From Pseudomonadota bacterium (GTDB lineage: Bacteria > Pseudomonadota > Gammaproteobacteria > Steroidobacterales > Woeseiaceae): DNA of 9,019 nucleotides. The notes under the pieces are model-generated. The model was not told the DNA's origin, did not search any database, and worked only from the letters and a program-made list of their open reading frames with translations. How positions within the stretch are numbered: the stretch's first letter is position 1; every line of letters starts with the position of its first letter. The stretch spans positions 1 to 9,019 of the forward strand of contig JADFGH010000072.1 of NCBI GenBank assembly GCA_022567775.1, written 5' to 3'. A program made the translations under genes and the position numbers. Positions 1 to 6,828 of the stretch are shown here, in pieces.

Positions 1-236
1 GAATTTGGGCACCAGAATTTGCGGATGGCCAGGTTACCCAGTGGATAGTGGCCGGTCAGAATATGGTCGTCATGCGGCGGAGTGGGGTATCGGCCGATAC
101 GGTTCGAGTTGCGATCAGATTACTGTCAACGGTTATGCGGGCCGCAACGGATCGCGTAAGGTATACCTCGATTCAATGGAAACCGCCGGGCACGCAGACG
201 CCAAAGCTACCATTAGCAAGTAGCTTCACGATTATT

Positions 237-265
237 TTGGCAAATGCCAGGTTAGCAGGTACGCT
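237..265 (+). promoter_or_regulatory. Candidate promoter overlapping a TGGCA-AA-TGCCA palindrome
   Basis: TTGGCA at 237-242 matches the sigma-70 -35 consensus at five of six positions. It is followed after 17 bases by TACGCT at 260-265, a poor -10. The inverted repeat TGGCA/TGCCA (238-242 and 245-249) overlaps the -35 element and could be a repressor or activator site. Transcription from here would leave a leader of about 25 bases before the TTG start at 297. The -10 is weak, so this is only a candidate. Confidence 0.25.
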
Positions 266-284
266 TGCGGGTAGTAGCGGACAC

Positions 285-290
285 AAGGAA
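285..290 (+). promoter_or_regulatory. Ribosome binding site that decides the TTG start at 297
   Basis: AAGGAA ends 6 bases before a TTG codon at 297-299. That TTG begins exactly where proteins of this family begin (SLFDELKRRNVFRV). No comparable site precedes the ATG at 48, so the longer reading is rejected. Confidence 0.7.
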
Positions 291-296
291 CCCACG

Positions 297-2498
297 TTGT
301 CCTTATTCGACGAACTCAAACGCCGTAACGTCTTCAGGGTCACTGTTGCCTATATCATAGTTGCCTGGCTGCTGTTGCAGGTATCCGACACACTGGTTCC
401 TGCTCTGCACCTGCCCGGGTGGTTCCTTTCCGGCGTTGCCTTCCTGCTGATATTAGGCTTCCCGGTCGCGATAGTCCTGGCCTGGGCTTTTGAACTGACC
501 CCCGAGGGCCTGAAGAGAGAAAAAGACGTCGACCGCAGCCAGTCGATCACCCACAAGACCGGGCGAAAGTTTGATTTCGCCATCATCGCAGTGCTCACGG
601 TCGCAGTCGCTTATCTCGTTGGTAAGGTCTGGTTTGCAGAAGATCCTGGTCCGCCGGATACCGTTTCTGCCGCAGATAAATCCATTGCAGTTCTGCCGTT
701 CGACAATCGAAGTGCCAATGCGGAAGACGCAGAGTTTTTTGCGGCTGGCGTGCACGATGAATTGCTGACGTTGCTCTCGAAACTCGGTGGTCTCAGAGTG
801 ATTTCTCGTACTTCGGTCGAACACCTTGACCGCAATCTCAGCATTCCCGAGATCGGTGCCTTGTTAAATGTCGCGACGGTATTGCAAGGCCAGGTGCAAC
901 GTGCTGAAGACCGTCTGCACATAAATGTACAACTGATCAGTACCATGGAAGAGGATTATCTCTGGGCCAACACCTATGATCGCCAGCTGACAGCCAAAAC
1001 CATATTCGAGGTTCAGAGTGACATCGCAAGAATGATTGCAGATGCGCTGCGGGCGCAGCTTTCCAGAAATGATGAGGCCTTACTAGATGCCGTGCCAACC
1101 GAAAGCACGCAGGCATTGAACCACTACCTGATCGGTCGGCAGCTATTGAATCGCAATGGTTTTGAGCCGCTCAGGAGGGCAGAAGGCTATTTTGAGAAAG
1201 CGACAGAGCTCGATCCGCACTACGCTGAAGCGTGGGCAGCCCTCGCCAGGACCCGCAGCTTCATGCTTTCAATAGGCATGATTGACGCACAGGAATACAT
1301 TGCGACTGCTGATCATCCGGTCACAAAAGCGCTGCAACTCGATGACCGACTCCCTGACGCCCACGTACAGCTGGCTAACCTGCGTTGGCGTTCCGGAAAT
1401 TTTGAAGCTGCGGAAATGTCATTCAAGACTGCGTTGGAACTTGACCCCGGCGACTCGAGGAGCCTGGAAGACTACGGGGAATACCTTCGCGTGACCGGAA
1501 GACCACTTGAGGCTATAGCGATACTGAAACGTGTGCTTGAGGATGATCCATTGTCGATAAAGACGCTTAACGAGCTTGGAAAGTCGGAAATGTATGCCGG
1601 GCGCCCCGAGCAAAATGTGCTGTACTGCGAACGAATCCTCGAAATCGACCCATCGAGTGTGATTGGATACATTGGCCTGCTGCAGGCCAATGTGTGGATG
1701 GCAAAGTACGACCTGGCATTGCCATGGGGAATAAGAGCGTTGACAGCCGATCCGGAGGATTTCGAGCTCTGGTCTCATCTGGGTTTGTACGCTGAACTTG
1801 TTGGCGCCGATGAGCTGGCCGATCGGGCCATGGATCGGGCGTTCGCATTAGGGCCGACGGAGCCCACCGTACTTAAGGTCCGTGCAATGGTACTTTCGAT
1901 GCGTGGCAAGAACGACGAAGCGCTTTTGATTGCTCGTAGGGCGCTTGACGCGAATCTGGATGATCGCTGGTTTTCCAGCCGGGTTTTCCTGCGCGTGGTT
2001 CGTGACGGCGCGTTGCGAACCGGTGACTTTGACGATGCGCTTGGCCGGTATCGGGATCGTTATCCGGAGCTGTTCCACGACATTCCTAAGATTACAGTTG
2101 ACAATGTCAAAGCTGCCGCCGACCTTGCTTTACTGCTACGGCGTTCCGGCGATCCGGGGCTGGCAGATATTCTGATCGACGCCGGCCTGTCCTGGTATCA
2201 GGAAACACAGATCCGTGTCGTGCATGGCTTTGTAACCACTACTGCCGATATTGAATTCCTGGCACTGAAAGCGGACAAAAAAGCTGCAATAGACGCCTTG
2301 CAGGCCGCCGCTGATGAAGGTTGGGGTCAGGCTTGGCGATGGAATACCAGCAATGAGAATTTCGCCTCCTTGAGAAAAGAACCCGCATTTCAAGCGATCA
2401 TTGCGCAGCTCGAGGAGAAAATGGCGACTCAACTCGTGGCGATTCGAGCGCTTCCCAACATGGGTGAGTTTGACCTGCGCTTTATTCAAAGCAACTAA
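297..2498 (+). CDS. Inner-membrane TolB-like domain and TPR repeat protein
   Basis: This predicted 733-residue protein starts at TTG 297, supported by AAGGAA six bases upstream and by the family-typical N-terminus SLFDELKRRNVFRV. Residues about 15-37, 43-64 and 92-112 are hydrophobic and look like three membrane helices. The segment LAWAFELTPEGLKREKDVDR after the second helix is a hallmark of this family. A TolB/FlgO-like domain follows from about residue 127 (DKSIAVLPFDNRS) to about 255. Several TPR units cover about 285-640, with repeated signatures such as AEAWAAL, DPGD and ALELDP. An even loop count with an arginine/lysine-rich N-terminus suggests that the TolB-like and TPR parts lie in the periplasm. 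Such proteins are often annotated as adenylate-cyclase-like or TPR proteins, but no cyclase or DNA-binding domain is visible here. A role as an envelope scaffold or signalling adaptor is inference. It stands alone and converges on the next leftward unit. Confidence 0.85.
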   Translation: MSLFDELKRRNVFRVTVAYIIVAWLLLQVSDTLVPALHLPGWFLSGVAFLLILGFPVAIVLAWAFELTPEGLKREKDVDRSQSITHKTGRKFDFAIIAVLTVAVAYLVGKVWFAEDPGPPDTVSAADKSIAVLPFDNRSANAEDAEFFAAGVHDELLTLLSKLGGLRVISRTSVEHLDRNLSIPEIGALLNVATVLQGQVQRAEDRLHINVQLISTMEEDYLWANTYDRQLTAKTIFEVQSDIARMIADALRAQLSRNDEALLDAVPTESTQALNHYLIGRQLLNRNGFEPLRRAEGYFEKATELDPHYAEAWAALARTRSFMLSIGMIDAQEYIATADHPVTKALQLDDRLPDAHVQLANLRWRSGNFEAAEMSFKTALELDPGDSRSLEDYGEYLRVTGRPLEAIAILKRVLEDDPLSIKTLNELGKSEMYAGRPEQNVLYCERILEIDPSSVIGYIGLLQANVWMAKYDLALPWGIRALTADPEDFELWSHLGLYAELVGADELADRAMDRAFALGPTEPTVLKVRAMVLSMRGKNDEALLIARRALDANLDDRWFSSRVFLRVVRDGALRTGDFDDALGRYRDRYPELFHDIPKITVDNVKAAADLALLLRRSGDPGLADILIDAGLSWYQETQIRVVHGFVTTTADIEFLALKADKKAAIDALQAAADEGWGQAWRWNTSNENFASLRKEPAFQAIIAQLEEKMATQLVAIRALPNMGEFDLRFIQSN
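1669..1693. repeat. 25-bp near-perfect palindrome inside the TPR coding sequence
   Basis: The left arm ACATTGGCCTGC (1669-1680) and the right arm GCAGGCCAATGT (1682-1693) are perfect reverse complements around a single central T at 1681. In RNA this would fold into a stem of about ten base pairs with a five-base loop. It lies within the TPR region, encoding roughly YIGLLQANVW. I saw no second copy in the window. Its function is unknown; it may be a coincidence of codons, a transcription pause or processing site, or a protein-binding site. Confidence 0.6.
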
Positions 2499-2574
2499 CC
2501 TGTAACTTGGTCCTCTAACATAGAGCGATTCGGCCGATTTCCGCACCGTAACATTATTCTCGGACGACGCAATA

Positions 2575-2605
2575 CCGCCGAAGAGGAATTGTATCTCAAG
2601 GGCGG
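2575..2605. terminator. Possible bidirectional terminator hairpin between convergent genes
   Basis: CCGCC at 2575-2579 pairs with GGCGG at 2601-2605, and GAG at 2583-2585 pairs with CTC at 2595-2597, giving a two-part stem with a symmetric internal loop and a nine-base loop. It lies in the 132-base gap between the stop of the TPR membrane protein (2498) and the stop of the leftward lipoprotein gene (2631), where a shared terminator is expected. There is no T-tract on either side, so intrinsic termination is doubtful. Confidence 0.25.
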
Positions 2606-2630
2606 CAGAGCTGGTTTCTGAGTCAGCGAA

Positions 2631-4235
2631 TCAGAATTTCGAAGCAGTAATCCAAACATCCATGCGTTCGGTACTCATATCGAAGTCGGCTGTTACCTCC
2701 GGATCTGTTTTGCTTTGTGCGGCGAGGGCCGCTTTCAGGCCATGCAGTGACCAGACGTCGTGCGGATGATCTGTGAGCTCGACGCGATATTCTTTTTCGG
2801 CATCGGCAGGACGCCCGGCTTCCATGAGTGCAGCGCCGAGCCAGTGGCGCGCCGCGAACGGCAGCGGTTCCGGCTCGTCGTAGTCCATTGAGTCCTCGAC
2901 TTCCACGGCTTTTTCGAACGCAGCGATGGCGCCGGTAAGATCGCCTTCGGCCCAGAGGATTTCACCTTCAAGAATGTGAGCCACCGTGCCGACAACGCGG
3001 CCGGCCGGGTGGAAGCGGAATTTCTTGTCCGTCGTCGCGGCAAAAGCCAGCGTCTTGTCACGCATGCTCTTTGCCGTGCGCATATCACCTTCTTTCAGGC
3101 TCGCGTAGCCATAGGCGAAATCCCAGAGTGCGGCGCCGACTTCATCTTCCGGCCGATTGTCTTTCTCGACGACCTCGTCGAAGCGGCCAAAGCGCACCAG
3201 CGTCAACAACTCGTACATCGCGTTGTCGGTTACCTTGCGGTAATCCTTGCCGGCCTGGGTGGCGGCAGCGCCCTGGCCATCATAGGAAGCGGCGAACAGC
3301 AGCATGTGCAGGTTGTGCCATGCGGCATATGAGAAGCCCTGGTTCTCTAACGCTTTCAGATCGGAATTTCGGGCCGCGGTGTTGGCGCGTACCGACCTGC
3401 CCCACAATCCGACTTCATTCCAGGTGTGCGATGGCATGTGCTGGATATGGCTGGCAACAGGCACGGCAGCGCCGAGATAATCCGCACATTCCAGTGCGAG
3501 GCCTGGATTCTGACTCGATTCGGTGGCATGGATATACAGATGGCAGGCGCCCGGATGCGTAATGTCCTCATCCAGCACGCCCGTCAATACGCCATGCAGC
3601 CTGATCAGGTCGGGATCCGCGAGGTCACGGTAACCGCGCCGTTCCTCGAGCATGAACAATGACACCGCGTAAACCACGGCAACATCATGATTGTCAGGAT
3701 ACTTCTCATAGACCTTCGCCATTTCCGCTGCAAATGCCTCATCAACCGGTCGGCGGTCCTCGGGATCCCATGCGGCCGGATATCGAACACGCGCCGCCAT
3801 GATCAGGTCGCGTTCGACTTCGGACACGTTGTTGGCGAGGGCCACCGCTTTCTCAATCGCTGCGTGGGCATACGGCCCTTTTTCGGCACTCATCACGCCG
3901 TTCAGGAATGAGCCAAGCGCGAATGCCTCGCCCCAGCAACACATCGCACATTCTGGATCGAGGCGTCGCGCCTCGGCCATCGAACGTGCGGCTTCATTGA
4001 CGTTGAAGGCATAGCGTAGTTGTATGCCTTGCTTGAAATACGCCTGCGCCTGTTGGTTGTCGGTGCTTATCGTCCACTCGTAGGACCCCAGCGCCGATGG
4101 AATAAAATCAATCGGCTCCTGAAAAGTGACTTTGGCGCCGCCCGGCTCTGCCGGGGCGTCCGAATTATCGCTGCCCATGTTTGCGCATGCTGCAAGGCAT
4201 GTAGCTGCGCCAAGAATGGCGACAATGTTTTTCAT
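2631..4235 (-). CDS. TPR repeat lipoprotein with HLYIH and HMPSH motifs
   Basis: This 534-residue protein has a lipoprotein signal peptide with lipobox LAAC and lipidated Cys17. The +2 residue is Ala rather than Asp, so outer-membrane sorting is expected. TPR-like helices run from about residue 62, including a cysteine-rich turn (DPECAMCCWGEA, about 93-104). A central block carries clustered histidines: H227, H232 and H236 (HPGACHLYIHATE), then H263, H266 and H270 (SHIQHMPSH). The C-terminal block (PLPFAARHWLGAALMEAGRP, about 457-476) is typical of a bacterial TPR family that I recognise by these motifs but cannot assign a function. The histidine blocks could form a metal site; that is inference. 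The ATG at 4235 is preceded by AAAGGAA (4243-4249 on the plus strand) at a seven-base distance. The gene lies 39 bases behind the small secreted-protein gene on the same strand, so the two are probably co-transcribed. Confidence 0.85.
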   Translation of the reverse strand: MKNIVAILGAATCLAACANMGSDNSDAPAEPGGAKVTFQEPIDFIPSALGSYEWTISTDNQQAQAYFKQGIQLRYAFNVNEAARSMAEARRLDPECAMCCWGEAFALGSFLNGVMSAEKGPYAHAAIEKAVALANNVSEVERDLIMAARVRYPAAWDPEDRRPVDEAFAAEMAKVYEKYPDNHDVAVVYAVSLFMLEERRGYRDLADPDLIRLHGVLTGVLDEDITHPGACHLYIHATESSQNPGLALECADYLGAAVPVASHIQHMPSHTWNEVGLWGRSVRANTAARNSDLKALENQGFSYAAWHNLHMLLFAASYDGQGAAATQAGKDYRKVTDNAMYELLTLVRFGRFDEVVEKDNRPEDEVGAALWDFAYGYASLKEGDMRTAKSMRDKTLAFAATTDKKFRFHPAGRVVGTVAHILEGEILWAEGDLTGAIAAFEKAVEVEDSMDYDEPEPLPFAARHWLGAALMEAGRPADAEKEYRVELTDHPHDVWSLHGLKAALAAQSKTDPEVTADFDMSTERMDVWITASKF

Positions 4236-4274
4236 TAGATGGTTCCTTTGATTAATTCTTGTTGTTTATTCGAA

Positions 4275-4781
4275 TCAGTTCGCGTCGCTTTGTCGTTCGA
4301 GCAGATCGTCGATGACTGCGTCAGGGTAGCTCAGCAGGCGGCCGAAGCGTCTTGCGATCTCCTCGCGCGCTGCGCCCTCATACTCGCCCTTATCGACAAG
4401 CCTGGCCTTGTCCGCTTTGATCGCAAGGTACTGGTCCAGTGTGTCGCCGGTATAGATGAGCAACACGTGCTTGCCCACGGCGACGTTGGCGGGGTACAGG
4501 TCTGTCACGAGAAAATCTGTCTCGCGCCACATTTGTACTTCATTACGCTCGGCGATAACCATGGCGTCGTCCATAACCCCGTCCATTTCCTCCGGTGTCA
4601 TGACCTCGCTCAACGCCAGTTGCTTGACGCCTAGCTTTACGACTTCGGCGAATCCGCCCATGACTCCGAGCTGATAAGAGCGCTGATCTATCTTAGGCAT
4701 GGTCGCATCGTCCTGTGCAAAAAGCGGTGTGGCGATCAGGACCGCTAATGTTGCAACGGCCAATATTGCTCTTATTCTCAT
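4275..4781 (-). CDS. Small secreted protein of unknown function
   Basis: I chose the ATG at 4781, giving 168 residues. It opens with a clear Sec signal peptide (MRIRAILAVATLAVLIATPLFAQ, likely cut after Ala22), and GGAGA lies 11 bases upstream, a slightly long spacing. An ATG at 4850 would add 23 residues ahead of the signal peptide without a ribosome binding site and was rejected. The mature part is acidic and mainly helical in appearance. It has a MTPEEMDGVMDDAM helix, a hydrophobic VGKHVLLIYTG segment that reads like a beta strand, and a charged C-terminus (EEIARRFGRLLSYPDAVIDDLLE). I do not recognise the family. There are no cysteines in the mature part and no obvious catalytic motif. It is first in a probable two-gene leftward unit with the TPR lipoprotein, so a periplasmic partner role is plausible but unproven. 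Confidence 0.75.
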   Translation of the reverse strand: MRIRAILAVATLAVLIATPLFAQDDATMPKIDQRSYQLGVMGGFAEVVKLGVKQLALSEVMTPEEMDGVMDDAMVIAERNEVQMWRETDFLVTDLYPANVAVGKHVLLIYTGDTLDQYLAIKADKARLVDKGEYEGAAREEIARRFGRLLSYPDAVIDDLLERQSDAN

Positions 4782-4810
4782 AGCGGTCCCGTTCTCCAAA
4801 AGGAGGTACA

Positions 4811-4838
4811 GGTTAACCGATATGCACTCCGACGTGCA
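4811..4838. promoter_or_regulatory. Two palindromes in the divergent promoter region, candidate operators
   Basis: GGTTAACC at 4811-4818 is a perfect 8-bp palindrome. TGCAC (4823-4827) and GTGCA (4834-4838) form a perfect 5-6-5 inverted repeat. Both lie in the 122-base gap between divergent starts (4781 leftward, 4904 rightward), where a dimeric regulator could control both units. No regulator gene is present in the window to assign them to. Confidence 0.35.
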
Positions 4839-4863
4839 GCCATCACCCACATTGTGTAAACAG

Positions 4864-4872
4864 TGCTATTCT
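4864..4872 (+). promoter_or_regulatory. Candidate extended -10 for the racemase/lyase operon
   Basis: TGCTATTCT resembles an extended -10 element (TGn followed by TATTCT, four of six consensus bases). A convincing -35 at the correct distance is missing, as is common for extended -10 promoters. Transcription would start near 4879, about 25 bases before the ATG at 4904. Confidence 0.3.
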
Positions 4873-4903
4873 CGCCCGCAATTCGGAAGGGCCTGCAGCG
4901 GCA

Positions 4904-5632
4904 ATGACAGAAAGTGTACGAAAAATAGTCGGCGTGATGGGCGGCATGGGTCCGGACGCCACGGTGGATTTCATGGCCAGGGTTATCGCGATGACGAATT
5001 CCGGCAGCGACCAGGACCATGTCCACATGATCGTCGACCAGGACCCGACCATACCGAATCGGCAACGCGCCATTCGCGAAGGATCGGCAGACGTCACTGA
5101 GGCACTTGGCGTGATGGCGAAACGGCTAGAGGATGCCGGCGCCGATTTTCTCGTGATGGTGTGCAACACGGCGCATGTGTTTCTCGATGGCGTGCGCGCA
5201 GGCACCAGCATTCCGTTCATCAGCATCATCGATGAGTCGGTCAACGAGATTGATCGCGTTTGTCCGGATGCCCGAAAAGTCGGCGTGATGGCCACCGATG
5301 GTTGTCTCGACACCGGAATTTACCAGGACGCGATCACGGCATCGGGCCGGGAAGCATTAGTGCCCGAAAAAGACGGACTCGATCAACTCATGCGCCTGAT
5401 CTCTGCGATCAAGGCCGGGAATCAGGGTGAAGATATTCGCCAGTCGATGCAGGCTTCGGCAAACGAACTCGTGCAGCAGGGTGCTGATGTCATCATTGCC
5501 GGCTGTACCGAGATACCGATTGTGTTTGACGGCGAAAACTGTACGGTGCCGGTTATTTCGTCCACCAATGTGCTTGCGGAACGAACGCTGGAACTGGCCA
5601 AGGGCGAGACCCCTCTGCCGACGAAACGATAA
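4904..5632 (+). CDS. Aspartate/glutamate racemase family protein
   Basis: This 242-residue protein matches the usual length of cofactor-independent Asp/Glu racemases. The N-terminus KIVGVMGGMGPDAT (7-20) is the family signature. The two catalytic cysteines expected of the two-base mechanism are both present: Cys87 in VMVCNTAH and Cys201 in IIAGCTEIP. The acidic residue after the second cysteine (Glu203) fits aspartate-racemase-type enzymes. The likely reaction is L/D interconversion of aspartate, glutamate or a related acidic amino acid in the cytoplasm; the substrate is not determined by the sequence. The ATG at 4904 fits the family start; GGAAGG at 4885-4890 is a rather distant ribosome binding site (13 bases). 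The PLP lyase gene follows after 21 bases, so the racemase probably supplies or consumes an enantiomer of that enzyme's substrate. Confidence 0.88.
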   Translation: MTESVRKIVGVMGGMGPDATVDFMARVIAMTNSGSDQDHVHMIVDQDPTIPNRQRAIREGSADVTEALGVMAKRLEDAGADFLVMVCNTAHVFLDGVRAGTSIPFISIIDESVNEIDRVCPDARKVGVMATDGCLDTGIYQDAITASGREALVPEKDGLDQLMRLISAIKAGNQGEDIRQSMQASANELVQQGADVIIAGCTEIPIVFDGENCTVPVISSTNVLAERTLELAKGETPLPTKR

Positions 5633-5653
5633 TTACCCGGAAAAGGAATCTGC

Positions 5654-6658
5654 ATGCTGTTATCCCGTTTTCCGCGAGTATCCCTCGCGCACCTGCCAAC
5701 CCCGTTGGAGCTGATGCCGCGATTGAGCGAGCACCTCGGCGGGCCGAATATCTACGTGAAGCGGGATGACTGCACCGGCCTCGGTACCGGTGGCAACAAG
5801 ACCCGCAAGCTCGAATTCCTGATGGCGGACGCCGTCGCAAATAATGCGGATGTGATCATTACGCAAGGCGCCGTGCAGTCGAATCATGCGCGGCAGACCG
5901 TGGCTGCGGCCTGCAAGATGGGCATGGAATGCGAGCTTGTTTTCGAGAAGCGCGTGGAAGATCCGAGTGACCCTTATATTAACTCCGGCAACGTTTTGCT
6001 CGACAGGATTTTCGGGGCCCATATACGGGATGTCGAAAAAGGAACAGACATGGATGCGGCGATGGAAGACGTTGCCGAAGAACTGCGAAGCGCTGGCAAA
6101 ACGCCCTACATCATTCCCGGTGGCGGATCCAATCGTATCGGCGCCCTGGGCTACGTTGATTGCGCGCTCGAATTGATGTCGCAGGCAAACAGCGAAGGGA
6201 TCGTCATCGATCATGTCGTGCATGCAACCGGAAGTGCGGGAACGCAGGCGGGTCTGATTGTCGGCCTCAAAGCCACCAATGCGAACATTCCCCTGCTCGG
6301 GATCGGCGTCAATGCGCCGAAAGACGTGCAGGAGGAGAAGGTTTACAAGCTAGCGGTGGAGACGGCGGAATATGTCGGTGCAGCAGGCGTTGTGCAGCGC
6401 GAGGATATTGTCGCTAATTGTGACTACGTTGGAGAAGGCTACGGCATCCCGACGAAAGCAATGAACGATGCCGTCATGCTGCTCGCGCGCCTGGAAGGCT
6501 TGTTGTTCGACCCTGTTTACAGCGGCAAGGGTCTCGCCGGCATGATCGATCTGATCGGCAAAGGTTATTTTGCAGGCGCCCGGGACATCGTTTTTATCCA
6601 CACTGGTGGCGTTGCCGGCCTGTTTGGCTACTCGGACCAGTTGCACACCGGGTCGTAG
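5654..6658 (+). CDS. D-cysteine desulfhydrase / L-cysteate sulfo-lyase (CuyA-like) PLP enzyme
   Basis: This 334-residue fold-type II PLP enzyme aligns end to end, from memory, with E. coli DcyD and with ACC deaminase. Lys49 in [12 protein letters not shown] is the expected Schiff-base lysine. Ser76-Asn77-His78 in QSNHARQ is the substrate-binding block, TGSAGTQAG (192-200) is the PLP phosphate loop, and Tyr263, Tyr289 and Thr317 line the site. ACC deaminase is excluded because its Tyr-Glu pair in DPVYEGK is here Tyr289-Ser290 (DPVYSGK) and its QSNQTRQ is here QSNHARQ. The blocks [30 protein letters not shown] and [13 protein letters not shown] look closer to CuyA-type cysteate sulfo-lyases than to DcyD. 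The product would then be pyruvate, ammonia and sulfite rather than sulfide; this is inference. ATG 5654 is preceded by AAAAGGAA (5641-5648) at a five-base distance. It is the second gene of an operon with the racemase; no sulfite exporter or regulator is seen nearby. Confidence 0.85.
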   Translation: MLLSRFPRVSLAHLPTPLELMPRLSEHLGGPNIYVKRDDCTGLGTGGNKTRKLEFLMADAVANNADVIITQGAVQSNHARQTVAAACKMGMECELVFEKRVEDPSDPYINSGNVLLDRIFGAHIRDVEKGTDMDAAMEDVAEELRSAGKTPYIIPGGGSNRIGALGYVDCALELMSQANSEGIVIDHVVHATGSAGTQAGLIVGLKATNANIPLLGIGVNAPKDVQEEKVYKLAVETAEYVGAAGVVQREDIVANCDYVGEGYGIPTKAMNDAVMLLARLEGLLFDPVYSGKGLAGMIDLIGKGYFAGARDIVFIHTGGVAGLFGYSDQLHTGS

Positions 6659-6737
6659 CCCGCCCTGCCTGTTGCGCATGCCGATCCGTCCTGACATAAG
6701 TTGAGGTTCTAAGCCCCGGTCCCGCGAACTGTACCTA

Positions 6738-6765
6738 TTGATTCCTGTCTGATGCCTATTACACT
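6738..6765 (+). promoter_or_regulatory. Candidate sigma-70 promoter for the DUF5916 gene
   Basis: TTGATT (6738-6743) and TACACT (6760-6765) match the -35 and -10 consensus at four of six positions each, with a 16-base spacer. Transcription would start near 6772. This would rule out the in-frame TTG codons at 6765 and 6777 as starts of the downstream gene and leave a leader of about 60-80 bases. Confidence 0.35.
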
Positions 6766-6798
6766 TGCAGGCCGTTTTGCCCGCTGCATCTGACGTTT

Positions 6799-6816
6799 TA
6801 GTTGCCAGAGCAACTA
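6799..6816 (+). promoter_or_regulatory. Leader hairpin just upstream of a ribosome binding site
   Basis: TAGTTGC (6799-6805) and GCAACTA (6810-6816) form a perfect 7-bp stem around the loop CAGA. It ends four bases before a GGGGA site (6820-6824) and the GTG at 6829. It has no T-tract downstream, so it is not an intrinsic terminator on this strand. It could affect translation or mRNA stability. Confidence 0.4.
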
Positions 6817-6828
6817 CCTGGGGAACCC

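Larger units (their letters stand above)
1..296. other. Region upstream of the TPR membrane protein; no supported gene
   Basis: Two forward frames are open here. One, in frame with the downstream gene, is open from base 3 without a stop; the other ends at a TAG at 221-223. Neither translation resembles a family I recognise, and neither has a convincing ribosome binding site or codon bias. The in-frame extension is unlikely to be translated with the downstream protein, because that family normally begins at the SLFDELKRRNV motif. The 3' end of a gene lying mostly off the left edge cannot be excluded. Otherwise this looks like leader or intergenic DNA. Confidence 0.5.

Noticed and set aside
5..223. 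72-residue forward frame at the left edge
   Set aside because: No family resemblance, no clear ribosome binding site, and it overlaps another open frame; coding status cannot be supported.
48..296. Longer start (ATG 48) for the TPR membrane protein, adding 83 residues
   Set aside because: The added stretch has no recognisable domain, no ribosome binding site precedes ATG 48, and the family begins at the TTG at 297, which has AAGGAA at the right distance.
3071..3562. 163-residue plus-strand frame rich in Arg, Pro and Cys inside the TPR lipoprotein gene
   Set aside because: Composition is typical of the complementary strand of a GC-rich gene, and no domain is visible.
4801..4824. AGGAGGT followed by ATG 4822 on the plus strand as a gene start
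   Set aside because: Spacing of 14 bases is too long, and the frame runs across the racemase gene in the wrong frame with no protein-like sequence.
4782..4850. Upstream start of the small secreted protein at 4850
   Set aside because: It would bury the signal peptide behind 23 unrelated residues and has no ribosome binding site.
5660..6223. 187-residue antisense frame within the PLP lyase gene
   Set aside because: It lies wholly inside a well-supported enzyme gene on the opposite strand and reads as its shadow.
5654..6658. ACC deaminase assignment for the PLP enzyme
   Set aside because: The Tyr-Glu pair and QSNQTRQ block of ACC deaminase are replaced by Tyr289-Ser290 and QSNHARQ.
6649..6662. 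CGGG/CCCG hairpin across the stop codon of the lyase gene as a terminator
   Set aside because: Only four base pairs and no T-tract.
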